Below, one piece after another: positions 19,915 to 31,119 of a DNA stretch of 64,000 nucleotides. The stretch covers positions 35,227,001 through 35,291,000 of the forward strand of contig NC_080557.1 in the NCBI RefSeq assembly GCF_030253575.1, written 5' to 3'. This stretch comes from Rhododendron vialii (Eukaryota > Streptophyta > Magnoliopsida > Ericales > Ericaceae). Numbering within the stretch: position 1 is the stretch's first letter; the number at the start of each line of letters is the position of its first letter. Under the pieces are notes generated by a model that was not told the origin of the DNA, ran no database searches, and worked only from the letters and a program-made list of their open reading frames with translations. A program made the position numbers and the translations under genes.

Positions 19915-20400
19915 TTTGTTTGTGTTTATATACTAGAGCCCGATGTTTACGTCTAGAAGAGTTTGTACAGATTCTAATCGAATGTGTAAACAATCTGTTC
20001 TGTTCTGTTCTGTGTATGGTAATTAGTTGTTGTGGCTTGATTGCCGCCGTTTCTTGTTTGTTTGTCGAGAAAAAGAGAGAGGAGGAACTTTAAACACCAG
20101 AATAGATAAACTATCCATTCTAGGTTTAATTTCTGAAAAAGACAACATTTTTCCCTATTGCTAAGCAAGGGGGTAAAACTTTTTCTATTTGTTTGTGTTT
20201 ACGTACTAGAGCCCGGTGTTTGCATCTAAGTGAGTTTGTGGTGATTGGAATTGAATGGAGGTACGATATGTTTAGTTCTGTATTTGTTAATTATTTGTTA
20301 CGGCTTGATTGCAAATTTGGTTTTATTTCCTGGAAAAGGAGACGTTTTGCTCTGTTGCTAAGCCAGGATGGTGAATTTGTTTTACTTACTAGATCCTGAT
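19915..20400 (+). repeat. Diverged direct repeats upstream of the unknown gene
   Basis: TTTGTTTGTGTTTATATACT...AGAGCCCGATGTTTACGTCTA (19916-19956) recurs as TTTGTTTGTGTTTACGTACT...AGAGCCCGGTGTTTGCATCTA (20188-20228). A weaker third copy follows near 20400-20430. Each is followed by similar GAATnGA and GTTCTG sequence. This looks like old tandem duplication of intronic or leader DNA. Confidence 0.6.
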
Positions 20401-21036
20401 TTTTTTTATTCGTTCCTGATGTTTGCATCTATGTGATTTGGATAGATGATCATGAAAATACATGTTTATGATGTGTTACAGGCTACAGCTTGCTTGCTGT
20501 CGTCATTGTTTGGTTGCCGAGATCAAACTTATGATACCAGAAAAGAGAAACTGAAACTTATGATACCAGAAAAGAGAAACTATCTAATATTATGGTTGAT
20601 TTGGTTCAATATTTGAAAAATTGTCATTTTGCAGTGTAGACAAGCCAAGATGATTTGATTAGATCCAATCATATTGACTTTCGCTGAGTAGTGAAAATAA
20701 GTAAAAAAATGATTGGATTAGATTATCATTGTTCATTTTGCTCCTCAAAGAAAATCAAAGTCAGAAAATACTGGGTATAAGTTTTTTTGCTTTCCTATGT
20801 TTTCTCAGCAACAAAACTGAGTGTTGTTTTCAGATTGATGAAATTTAGAAGTTTTGAAAGATAGCTGCTATGCTTATATGTCAGCCGTCAAAGGTTGAGA
20901 ATTGGTAATTTACCTTTGAGAATTGGTAATTTAACGGTTTCTGTTGTTGAAGTGCAAATACTTTGTCAATTTGGTTTGACATTGGGACGTGGCTGATGTC
21001 ATGGTGTTTTGGTATCTATCAGTTGTGCCGGTACAG

Positions 21037-22319
21037 TTTCGGCATTCGTTAAAAGAGCTAGAGGAGCAGAGGGTAGCAAATTTGGATCATATATTTGGCA
21101 AAGAACCCATTAGGATAGTTACACCTTCAACTGATTCTGAAGTTGCAACTTCGAGTCTTGGAAGGATGTTGTTTGCTGCACAGAAAGCACGCTGCTGGCT
21201 CATCAACACAAGGCAATCCAGGTATACTTTTACATAGGTTAACCTCTTGTGTACCCCATCACAAACAATATGCATACATATATGTACGTATATGTATGGA
21301 GATTCTTAGGTTACCCTATTTGTTGTCTCTATTGTTTTATAATCATTTATCAGTTCGGATATTGTAAGAAGAATGTCGAACTAGGCACGTTTCTTGTTTA
21401 CAACTGGGTCGGCTTCCCTTATCTTTCTTCCTCCTTCCCTCATCCCTCCCCTTAAAAAGTAATGTTTTGGACATACTGTTTATCAAATGTGAGAGAAGTA
21501 GAACTATACATTTTACTGCTGAAGATGATAGATTGCTCAAGGACTCGATGGAAAGGAAGGCTTCTAATTCGGTAATGGTTGGCAATGTGTTGCATTCCTA
21601 TCAAATGGTGCAAACAAGAAGCCAGAAGCCATCATTTCTGTATTCAATGTATAAGCCCCACATTGCTTGGCCCTAATTTAGCTATGTGAATATGTTTTGG
21701 TTCTTCTCCAGAAATCACATTTTATATGAGCTGTGACATAGTTATCACAAGCCTGTCGAATGTTGAGCCCCCTTAACGCAGGATAGTTGTTCGACATGAG
21801 TAAGATTTCAGGGATACATCTGGTAGCCACCATGCAAAGTAGTTCTCTGTAGGATATCATTGTGAATCATGTAAACATGGAAAATAATCTTCTTTGGTTG
21901 AGTTTCTCCATTCAACTGATTGTGTCATGCAGCTTTTGCTTGCCGCCTGCTTCTAGCCATTTCCAACAAAAAAATATTTCTTACTTCTTCGATGGCTACT
22001 TTTTGCATACATCTGGTACTAATTTGGAAATTAATCTTTTCTTTCCCTTAGTTTCAACACTTTGCTGTTGAAGTTTTCTTCTCATGTCACATTAGGAATG
22101 TCAGATTTGACATGGTTTCATATGTTGCAGGTATTGATGAATATCTTATCCACACGAGGAGTATTTGAGCAAGACGCGTGTCTGGATGCTTTAATCTCAA
22201 TAATGCTCGATTCATCTGCCAACCAAATGGTAGACATTGTCCCATCTCTCTGTTTAAAGTTTCCATTACCACTAAATGAGGCATCCATACAAGTTCTGAG
22301 ACGAATTAGTTCTGAATAA
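21037..22319 (+). CDS. Conserved plant-type protein of unknown function, 3' exons only
   Basis: I do not recognise this gene. Three exons join in frame: 21037-21221, about 21495-21569 and 22131-22319 (stop TAA). They encode about 150 residues. The first opens with an acidic helix (LKELEEQRVANLDHIFGKEP), then LGRMLFAAQKARCWLINTRQS. The second reads SRTIHFTAEDDRLLKDSMER. The last (VLMNILSTRGVFEQDACLDA, then LISIMLDSSANQMVDIVPSL) is Leu-rich and probably helical. Introns have GTAT or GTAATG donors and a TTGCAG acceptor for the last exon; the acceptor of the middle exon has a poor pyrimidine tract. The upstream exons and start were not found; a leader with introns from about 19200 is plausible (19200-19680 looks like 5' UTR). 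Confidence 0.6.
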
Positions 22320-23114
22320 AGTTCTTAAGCTACGGTCTTCCTTTTCAGAATATAAGGTCTTAAGATTCAGTGTAGAGCTATTATTTATGAAACTAACTTG
22401 TAGAAATGCCCTTAAAATGTAAGTAGTCCTTCAGATGTTTGGATTCAGAAATGCGAAAATGTATGTACTTATTTATTTTGCTATCTACAATGCCTGCATA
22501 TTAAATTCTTTTGCTACCTGCATATTTAATTTTTTGGCAATAATATATAGGATTTTGAGGTGTGCAATGGCATTGAGGAAGTCGCTATACTCATAAAAGA
22601 CAAACAAGTAGAAGAGAATTTGAAGTATTTTTCTACCCAGGCTTCGGTTTCCCCCCATCTTATTCCTGCCTTCTTTATGGTCAGTTAAGATATTTACTCC
22701 AATGGTGCTCTCGTTTATGTGAACTAAATTACTAATTTGTGAACTGGCCTTTTGTTGGAACAATTCTATGCATTCTTGATCAGTACTGTTTACCTTTTCC
22801 TGGTGTTGGGATCGAGAATTTCAGAACTATTAGGAAATAGTCAAGGGATGTGTAAGCCATAACTATTTCACCATAGTTTTAACTTGGATCTCTTTCATGC
22901 AGATTTTTATTACACCAATTTCATTAAACGATGGGCATGATACTCATGCTGACTTGCTGAGCCCGAGGCCACCCACCTAGTTCTTCCCTGTGAAACTGTC
23001 ATCACCATTCCACTCCGCCTCCAAATCTCCAACTCTCTCTAGCCCCCATCAATATTCTCAATACGAAAAACAACCGACAAAAAACAGGGACCATAATTAC
23101 CAGCACCAAAACCC
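22320..23114. other. Gene-free interval between unknown gene and PPR gene
   Basis: The 3' UTR of the upstream gene is followed by AT-rich DNA. A direct repeat TGCCTGCATATTAAATTCTT / TACCTGCATATTTAATTTTT lies near 22491-22533. The last ~150 bp before the PPR ATG turn sharply C-rich. Confidence 0.5.
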
Positions 23115-24395
23115 ATGAAATCCCCACCTCTCCAAACCCCACTCCCACCCCCATCCCCGTCCCAAATCCACAAACTCATCTCCTCCCAACACGACCCCCT
23201 CCTAGCCCTTGAAATTTTCAACCTCTCCACCTCCACCCACCCCACCCTCCGCCACCCACCCTCCACCTTCCACTCCCTCATCCTCAAACTTGCTCGCCAC
23301 CGCCACTTCTCCCTCATGCACAACCTCCTCTCCCTCCTCCACTCCCAAAACCACCCTGTTCCCCCCTCCCTCCTCTCCCACCTCCTTCGTATCTACTCCC
23401 GCTTTGACCTCCCCGAACAAGCCCTAACCACCTTCCACACCTCTGTCCTCCGCCTCAACGCCAAGCCCCTCCCCAGACACCTCAATCTCCTCCTCCAGCT
23501 CCTCGCCTCCCGCCGCCACCTCCTCCGCCCCGCCTTCGACCTCTTCAAGTCCGCTCAGGATCGCTACTGCGTAACACCCAACGCAAAATCTTATAATATC
23601 TTGATGAGGGCATTCTGTTTGAACGGGGATTTGAGTGTTGCTTACTCCCTGTTCAACCAAATGCCTGAGAGAGATGTCATGCCGGATGTGGAGAGTTACA
23701 GGATTTTGATGCAGGGTTTGTGTAGGAACAGTCAAGTGAACAGGGCTGTTGACTTGTTGGGGGATATGTTGAATAAGGGGTTTGTGCCGGATACATTGAG
23801 TTATACCACGTTGTTGAATAGTTTGTGCAGGAAGAAGAAGCTTAAGGAGGCGTACAAGCTTCTTTGTAGGATGAAGGTTAAGGGTTGCAACCCTGATATT
23901 GTACATTATAATACTGTTATTGTGGGGTTTTGTAGGGAAGGTCGTGCTCTCGATGCTTGTAAGGTTTTAGAGGATATGCCCTCGAATGGGTGCTTGCCAA
24001 ATCTGGTTTCGTATAGGAGTTTGGTTGCTGGGTTGTGTAGGCAGGGTTTGTATGATGAGGCAGAGAATTATGTCAAGGAAATGACGTCCAAGGGGTTTTC
24101 TCCACATTTTTCGGTGTTTCATGCCATGATCAAGGGTTTCTGTAATGTGGGTAAGGTTGAGGAAGCTTGTGGGTTGTTGGGGACAATGTTGAACCTTGGG
24201 GAATCTCCTCATGTTGATACTTGGATGGAAATTATCCCGAGGATTTGCGAGGTGGATGAAATGGTTAGAATGAGAAGTGTTTTGGAGGAGATTTTAAAGG
24301 TGGAGGTAATGCCTCACACGAGAATAGTTGAAGCAGGTGCTGGTTTGGAGGAATATTTGATCCGGAGGATACGTCATGTATCAAGACGCGCTTGA
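23115..24395 (+). CDS. P-class pentatricopeptide repeat protein, organelle-targeted
   Basis: Intronless 426-aa ORF, as usual for plant PPR genes. The N-terminal ~25 residues are rich in Ser and Pro without acidic residues before position 26, fitting an organelle presequence; mitochondrion is the more likely target. Clear 35-aa P-type repeats run from about residue 155 to 390: NAKSYNILMRAFCLNGDL, VESYRILMQGLCRNSQV, TLSYTTLLNSLCRKKKL, IVHYNTVIVGFCREGRA, LVSYRSLVAGLCRQGLY and FSVFHAMIKGFCNVGKV, with weaker repeats before and after. PPR proteins bind organelle RNA, one repeat per base, in processing, stability or translation. No E, E+, DYW or PPR-SMR domain follows, so it is a pure P-type protein. 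Base composition changes abruptly near 23575 (see findings). Short length (about 8 repeats) is typical of this subgroup. Confidence 0.92.
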   Translation: MKSPPLQTPLPPPSPSQIHKLISSQHDPLLALEIFNLSTSTHPTLRHPPSTFHSLILKLARHRHFSLMHNLLSLLHSQNHPVPPSLLSHLLRIYSRFDLPEQALTTFHTSVLRLNAKPLPRHLNLLLQLLASRRHLLRPAFDLFKSAQDRYCVTPNAKSYNILMRAFCLNGDLSVAYSLFNQMPERDVMPDVESYRILMQGLCRNSQVNRAVDLLGDMLNKGFVPDTLSYTTLLNSLCRKKKLKEAYKLLCRMKVKGCNPDIVHYNTVIVGFCREGRALDACKVLEDMPSNGCLPNLVSYRSLVAGLCRQGLYDEAENYVKEMTSKGFSPHFSVFHAMIKGFCNVGKVEEACGLLGTMLNLGESPHVDTWMEIIPRICEVDEMVRMRSVLEEILKVEVMPHTRIVEAGAGLEEYLIRRIRHVSRRA

Positions 24396-24840
24396 AAGTT
24401 CTTTACTGCTAATTTGGTTGAACATGCTTAAACCTTGAACCTTGGCGAACCACAGGGTTTTCAGGTATGAACCCTGAGGTTTCTGTTTGTTGTGTTTTCC
24501 AGTTTGTCATTAATTGCTGTCAAATTTCCAACAGATGACTTAAAATAGTCAAACAAAAAATGTCTGATCCCTAAAGAACTTCTGATTTTGTTGGTGTACT
24601 GTGATGATCAGATAATAGTTTCTCTCAGGATAAGTTGACTCTTTATTTGGTTGGAAGAGGAGGGTAACGATAGGGTATTGCATGGTTAGGGATTTGGCAG
24701 CTGTAGTTTTTGGGATCCCTCTTTGAGGTTAAATTGCTGTCTGCATAGAGAAATTTGATCCTTTTGTTAGAATAATATAGCTGTAAGGGCTGGCTTTGGA
24801 GAGCTATTTAGAATCTGATCGCCAGGTGGCGGTGCCACCT
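24396..24840. other. Gene-free interval between PPR gene and SLK pseudogene
   Basis: 3' UTR of the PPR gene, then AT-rich DNA that includes the former 5' leader of the SEUSS-like copy. The frame is open upstream of 24841 to 24796, but this does not resemble the family N-terminus. Confidence 0.5.
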
Positions 24841-26649
24841 ATGGCGCCTTCCCGGGTGGCCGGAGGGTTATCACATTGTTCTGCTAGTTTGGGAATCTTC
24901 TTCCAAGGAGATGGAAATTCTCAGACTCTGGGAACTTCTCACTTGAGCTCATCTCTTGGGAACTCATCGAATTCAATTCCAGGAGCTGGACGTTCGAATC
25001 TGGTGCCCGTTTCTGGAGACGCGAGTAATACGATCTTGAACAGTGTGGTGAGCTCGTGGCCAAGTGTTGGGGCGAGTTCATTGGTTACTGACGCCAACTC
25101 AGGCCTTTCAGGTGGTCCCCACCTGCATAGAAGTGCCAGCATCAATGGAGAATCTTACATGCGCCTTCCAGCATCACCCTTGTCGTTTTCATCCAATAAT
25201 ATAACTTCAGGCTCATCGGTCATGGACGGGTCCTCTGTAGTGCAGCAGAGCTCCAATCACGATCCAAACTCCCAACAGATTCCACAACCGCAGCAAGGGA
25301 ATCCCAGTGCTACATCCTTGCCCACATCACGAATGGGCCAGGTTTCACTTCCCGGTGTCCCACTTTTCCACTCTGGGTCTTTTTCAGTCAGGATCCCAAT
25401 AACGCAGAAAAAACCACGATTGGATATCAAGCAGGAAGATGTCATGCAACAGCAGGTTTTCCAATATCTGCTGCAGAGACAGGACTCCATGCAGCTGCAA
25501 AACCACAATCCTCAATTGCAAAACCACAATCATTTTCAAGCTTTGATTCAGCAGTAGAGGCTGCGGCACCAGCAGCAACAGTTTCTGCAGTCTATGCCAC
25601 CAATGCAGCGAGCCCACCTACTGCAACAGCAGCAGCAGCAACAACAACAGCTGCAGTTGAGACAACAGCTTTAACAACAGGGAATGCAACCTATGTCTTC
25701 CATGAAACGGCCCTATGATAACAGCGTTTGTTCACGTCGGCTCATGCAGTACTTGTATGAATACCACAAGCGGCAACACCCTCCTGTGAGTTGATTTCTT
25801 TTGGACTCCGTCTAGCAGATCTTACTTTCTTGTTGTTTTGTTTTCACACTTTATACCAGAAGACCAGTTCATGATTGTCTTGTCTTGTTTATAATCATAC
25901 TCAATCTTGGATAGTTACGTTCAGATTTTGTCTCTCACTGAAGTGGGTTTGTTGTGACTCTTCTATGACATGTTTAACTTAACAGGCCAATGCTATTGCC
26001 TGTTGGAGGAAGTTTGTTACAGAGTATTACTCTCGGCATGCAAAGAAAAGATGTTGCCTGTCACACTATGATAATGTTGGGCATCATTCACTAGGTGTTT
26101 TTCCCCAGGCTAACATGGTCAGTTTCTTTTTTTCCAATTTGTGATTTGGATGCATAATAAATCATACTTCACATGTATAACTAATGATATGCATATTTCT
26201 TTATTGGTGTATTTATAATAAGTTTTTCATAGTTATATCATTACACGTGTATAGGGCTATCTGCTACACTAGCATTTAAGTTTTATCTATCCTAAAACAA
26301 AATGATTTGCGATAGTTGTAGGTAATGCTAAATTACCAATGCCTTGTGCCATGTTTTCAACAAGGCAATGCTTGCCCCTTTATGTTCTCTAGACATTTGG
26401 AAACCTATTCATTGAAAAATAAAAAAACATCCATTGATATTATTTGTGTGGTAAAGACATTGGCGAATAACAATGGTAGTAGAAGGATCAATGGATATCA
26501 CTGAGTTTGTGGTGTATCTCCCTTGTGTGAATTCTTCTCCTTCCATCCTTGTTTTGGCATTTCTCACTAGGAAATAGGGGTGTGTCCTTTTTCTGTTCAG
26601 GATGCTTGGCAGTGTGACATTTGTGGTTCAAAATCTGGACGGGGATTTG
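24841..26649 (+). pseudogene. SEUSS-like (SLK) transcriptional adaptor, broken copy
   Basis: The family start MAPSRVAGGL is at 24841. Exons 24841-25785, 25986-26117 and 26601-26649 follow with intact GT/AG sites. They encode the Ser-rich N-terminus (SGGPHLHRSASINGESYMRL), KKPRLDIKQED, a Gln-rich stretch and the start of the LIM-binding/dimerisation region (SMKRPYDNSVCSRRLMQYLY, CWRKFVTEYYSRHAKKRCCL, DAWQCDICGSKSGRGF). In plants SEUSS and SLKs bridge LEUNIG-type corepressors to MADS and other factors in the nucleus. Two premature stops occur: TAG at 25555-25557 and TAA at 25672-25674, each one C-to-T step from the Gln codon expected there. After exon 3 the rest of the domain and the C-terminus are missing; inverted-repeat DNA follows. 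Retained introns show DNA duplication, not retroposition. A truncated 238-aa N-terminal product is possible. Confidence 0.88.
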
Positions 26650-28099
26650 GTAAGTCCATGAAGAGTTTTTTCGCTGGTGAATTATTATATCGAAACAGCT
26701 GTTCTGATGATTTATGATTGTGCTGCATGTTTTGCATCTTTCAAGCCATATGTTTTGGGGAGTTTTGACTACCCCTCAGTTGTAAGTTCATGTAGTAACT
26801 AGTAATCATACATGACAAATAATTACATTGAAACTTTGGAGTTACTTGGACCAACTTGGACAATTGCTTGTCCTGCACTAGGGTCCTAGGTGAACACACG
26901 TAAGTTATTTACCTAAATGGTCTCGCTTAAGACCATAAAAAGGGGACGATCATCATCTAGAGTTGCCCATGACGTTACCGTCTATCACGGTCGTACCCCA
27001 TCTCCACAATTCAAACTTGGCCCATTCAGGTAACCAAATGATCCACCAAGGCCCAAATGGTAACCTTGAAATCACAGGGCCCATTTAGTAACCCTAGCGC
27101 TAACCATGGCATCACAACAATATCACATCTCACAACCTCCTTTGCTGAATCAAATTTCCTTTAACTTAAGCAACATCTATTGTTCTCTCATCGTAAACCA
27201 CAATATAACAATCCACAATATATCTTCAAAATAAACTTCAAAACCAAGATGTAACCAAATCATGAGAACAACAATTGATAAGAACGTTCAAGTAGCATGT
27301 ATAGTGTTTGGATTTGTCCTTGTGACTTTTGGGTCATTATGTTTTGACACATAAGTTTGTTATGTGTCTTTTAATAACTTGGGCATTGAAATGTTGTATT
27401 TGTAGACCATAGGGGTATTTTAGTAATTTGTCACATTGAGGGTTTTATGTAATCTTTAATCAAAACCTAATGGTAATATAATAATTTGACCATGGGTAAG
27501 GGTAAGTTGGTAAATCGGCTAATTATAAGGATAACATGGTATACTAACCTAATTCGGGGATAATAAGGCAAATAAGATAAAATATAAGGGTGTTATAGTA
27601 ATTTAGTAAGTTTCAAGACTAATCTAGTAATTTGATTATAGACTATGGTACTTTGGTCTTTTGGCCTAGGTGAGCTTTTACTAGCCTTTTAAATTAAATC
27701 TATCTCCCTAACGAGGTTTCATGTTATCAGTCATTACACAAAACTAATAATTTAAAGTAAGGGTATTTAGGTCATTTCGTTTACTCTTAATGGTAAGGTA
27801 TTTAGATAATTAAGTTTTGAATGTTAATATTAGTCGTTAGGAGAGGTCGTGACTTTAAACTCCAAGGTCTAGCATTAATATACAATAAAAGTTCTTAATG
27901 AGGCTAAGTTCCGCTAAGATTTTTGAGTTTTTTCTTGTTGTCCTTATTCAATTTTTTTTTTTTCCGTTTGTCATTTTTGCGCCTAACTTTTGTGGATTAT
28001 TGATTCGTCAAGACGAATCGGAAAAGTGAAAAATTATGACTTTCATCCATATATATTTTGAAGTATCTAAGACAAAGCCCAAAAAGCAGATCACAGGTT
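26650..28099. other. Gene-free interval after SLK exon 3
   Basis: No SLK exon found here. From about 27300 to 27860 the DNA is AT-rich with a recurring GGGTATTTTAGTAATTTG-like motif (near 27413, 27586 and 27758) spaced irregularly, as in decayed transposon or LTR sequence. No termini could be assigned. Confidence 0.45.
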
Positions 28100-29252
28100 A
28101 CTATTTTGCATTGAAATTCATTTGAATGACTTTGTGATCCAAATCTCCTCTAGAAGTATAAGAGATCCAATGGTTGTGATGTCTTATGCCAAAAAATAGG
28201 TTTAGCATTATTGGAGCATTTTTTTTTTCCAAATTGTAGTTAAGCGGAACTATAGCATGCCAAAAAATAGATTTGGCCATGAAATGGCTCAAACCATTAG
28301 AGATACTTTAACACATTAAACAACATAAAAACTTTAGAAGGTTACCCATTTGTCGGGATGATGCCTTGCACACCGAATAAGGCAGTAGATTCCTCCAGAG
28401 TGTGTGTAGAGTGGATTTATGCCGCCGGTATATTCATGACTCTGATGGAACATCACTTGATTCAATGGGGGTGATTTTTCCCTAAGTTTGTTACTATCTT
28501 ATGCCAATCCTGCATACTTGGCATGGAAAATTGAGGTTGATCTAGCAATGTATTTTGAAATGTCTTCAAATCTTGGAGGGAGAATTTTTCTACATTATTC
28601 ATAAAGTCATCGCTCTCCCTCCACTTGTAAAATAGTGGGGCCTGGCAAGTAAAAATGCTCAGTAGCTTAAACAATAGGGCTGAGCAAATAAAAATGCATA
28701 GAATCTTTCAATTTAGGCTTCTGAGCATTTTAATTTGCCGAGCTCAAGTGGAGGGGGATGGATGACTTTATGAATAATGCATAAAAATTCTCCCTCCAAG
28801 ATTTGAAGACGTTTCAAAATACTTTGCTAGATCAACCTCAATTTTCCATGCCAAGTATGTTGGATTGGCATAAGATAGTAACAAACTTGTGGAAAGATCT
28901 CACCCATTGAATCAAGTGATGTTCCATCAAAGTCACAAATATACCGGCGGCATTAATCCACTCCACACACTCTGGAGGAATCTATTGGCTTATTCGGTGT
29001 GCAAGGCATCATCCCGACAAACGGGTAACCTTTTAAAAAATTTATGTTGTTTAATGCGTTAGAGTACCTCCAATGGTTTGAGCCATTTTTTCACGACCAA
29101 ATCTATTTTTTCGCATGCTACAGTGTCATTTAACTAAAATTTTGAAAAAAAATGCTCCAATGGTGCTATATTTTTGGGCACAAGACATCACAACCATTGG
29201 ATCTCTAATACTTCACCTAGCGATTTGGATCACAAAGTCAATGCAAAATAGT
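28100..29252. repeat. 1.15-kb long inverted repeat (palindrome)
   Basis: Left end ACTATTTTGCATTGA at 28100, right end TCAATGCAAAATAGT at 29252. Arms are about 540 bp with an asymmetric centre near 28680-28740. Pairing is visible throughout, for example CATCACTTGATTCAATGGG near 28451 with CCCATTGAATCAAGTGATG near 28903, and CACACCGAATAAG near 28369 with the inverse near 28995. Small indels (one of about 15 bp near 28116) separate the arms. No coding content. Confidence 0.88.
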
Positions 29253-29400
29253 GATGCGGCAACAAATGGCTTTGCCAAAGCCATTTCCTAGGCCAAAATT
29301 CTTTGGCAAGCACAATGACATACAATTGGACTGCATATTTTGTGAACGTTTGCCAAATAATGACTGGGGCAAGAAAAATAGCTTCTCATTGGAGATGCTC
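29062..29400. mobile_element. Tourist-like (PIF/Harbinger) MITE overlapping the palindrome arm
   Basis: 339 bp, ends GAGTACCTCCAATGG and CATTGGAGATGCTC, with TTA on each side (29059-29061 and 29401-29403). Its first ~190 bp are shared with the right arm of the palindrome; the left arm carries the matching inverted copy, truncated at 28100. Confidence 0.75.
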
Positions 29401-29441
29401 TTATGTGGCCTTTTTGTGAATCATCTTTTCAATCTCTCTAG

Positions 29442-29609
29442 AAGGGAAGTGATAAAACTCTTCAGTGGGCGGCGATGGACGATATGTTGGAGATATTTCC
29501 AGCAGCGATTCCAAGTATCTATGAGAAAATGAAGGATGTGTATGCATTACCACAGCCGAGCTTTATGACTCCATGGACTGTATACCTGAAGAACACCTTG
29601 TTGAAGTAG
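29442..29609 (+). CDS. Orphan exon-like ORF, 55 codons
   Basis: I do not recognise it. After a CTCTCTAG acceptor-like site, an open frame reads KGSDKTLQWAAMDDMLEIFP followed by a Pro- and aromatic-containing stretch (PSFMTPWTVYLKNTLLK) to TAG at 29607-29609. Amino-acid composition is protein-like, unlike the surrounding AT-rich DNA. It lies just downstream of a MITE with no plausible partner exon in frame upstream. It could be the last exon of a lost gene or a captured fragment. Weak call. Confidence 0.3.
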   Translation, partial: KGSDKTLQWAAMDDMLEIFPAAIPSIYEKMKDVYALPQPSFMTPWTVYLKNTLLK

Positions 29610-30491
29610 TGGAAATTTGTGTTGGGTTGGGAACTTGGGTATGGTATTCCCTCTGACAGTAACAGTTAGATTTTCATTCCAACAACAGTTATTGGAACCC
29701 AGATTGCCTAATGTTTTGCTGCTTTATTTTTTTTTTCTTATTTCTTTTCTTGGTCTTCATGTCACTGTCTTCTTATCACATTGATTTCCAGTTAGACTAA
29801 AGCTGAATTTCATATGTCAACGTGGTGCCAATTCAAAAGATGATTTGAGATCTTGTTAACTCTTTTTTTTTGTGGGAAATGATAATGCCGAAACTGTTTT
29901 TGTTGGTGCCAAAACTCTAGTGCACAAAAGGCTTGTACCATGTGCAATGTACAAGACTTTTATGCATTATCACTACCCTTTTTTTTTTGAACTTCACTGA
30001 GAACAAGCCACTCAAATTTCATGATAAATGAAAAGTTGAAGGATCTAATTGTTGGTCAATTTGTTGGATGATATTCCTCTTCCTTTTCCTTTCGCAAACC
30101 AAATTGAGTTTGAGAATTTTCATAAACCTCCATGAAACGCCAGTACTAGGGTTTACATGCTCGCGTTTGGGAGGATTCTTGATTTGAAGGATTACAATTA
30201 CATTGTTATAAAGCTTTCCAAAAAGCGAATGATTTTTGTACTCCCATTTTGTAAATTTTTTTTGCCGTTTTTCCCTTATTATGTGAAATTACAGTACTTT
30301 GCATTCACATAGAAATTCTTGAATCACTCTTTGCCAAGTTTTTATGGGTACCTTCGTAATTGGTATAAACAAGGACAAAAAGGAGGGTATTTGTACAATA
30401 ACTGAGTGTTGGAGTCATTCACCTTTCCAGAATACTGAACTTTCCTTGGACTTGTCCGTTGAGTTCACACTTTCTTGTGTACATTTTGTAG

Positions 30492-30560
30492 GTTTGTGGT
30501 GTCCGAGAAAAGCGTGCTGATATGTTTGGTTGGCAGCAGAGGGTAAATTACAGAAAGCAA
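30492..30560 (+). other. Exon-like segment
   Basis: Between a TTTTGTAG acceptor and a CAA|GTAAAAG donor there is a 69-bp open segment (VCGVREKRADMFGWQQRVNY, then RKQ). It may belong with the orphan exon at 29442 or be chance. No family recognised. Confidence 0.25.
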
Positions 30561-31119
30561 GTAAAAGTCACCTTTATGTTTCTTGATCCCTAAACACAAT
30601 TCACAGGATTTCGGGTTTTGGAGGGTTTTTGCTGGTTCATCCTAGCAGTATTTCCTTTTTGTTTTCATTTCACTGAAGAAGAATCATTGCATTCTTTGAA
30701 AACTTTTAAAGTTCTTATATAGTGACAGGTTAGCCATCTGTTCTTGAGCAAGTTGTTTAATAACAATTTGCAATTTTCTTGCTACAACACATTCAGTTGC
30801 TTCTAATAGCTTTGTATCCACTATGACATACATCAATCTGATAGTGAATTCAACTTTTGACGTACATTTCTATCCCCTAGTCCAATTTGTTTCCACATTC
30901 TCGGGAAATCTTATGGACTGCAGAAAACTGCTATATGTAAGTGCATTGACTGGATGGAAATTTGCCAAAAAGTAACCCAATTCAATTCCGTGCTGTAAGG
31001 GTGTCACATCTTGAATTGCCCGAGAGCTCAGCTCCAGACATTTTATAGGAGAGTTTACAGTAGGCATGGACATTATAGAAGATTTTACAGAAGGCATGGA
31101 AGTTTGAGTAACGATGGAT

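Noticed and set aside
23424-23906. 160-codon minus-strand ORF antisense to the PPR gene
   Set aside because: Antisense of a strong coding ORF with extreme codon bias; no motifs.
25620-25680. CAG/CAA repeats as a stand-alone microsatellite
   Set aside because: They are the Gln-rich coding tract of the SLK family and not a separate feature.
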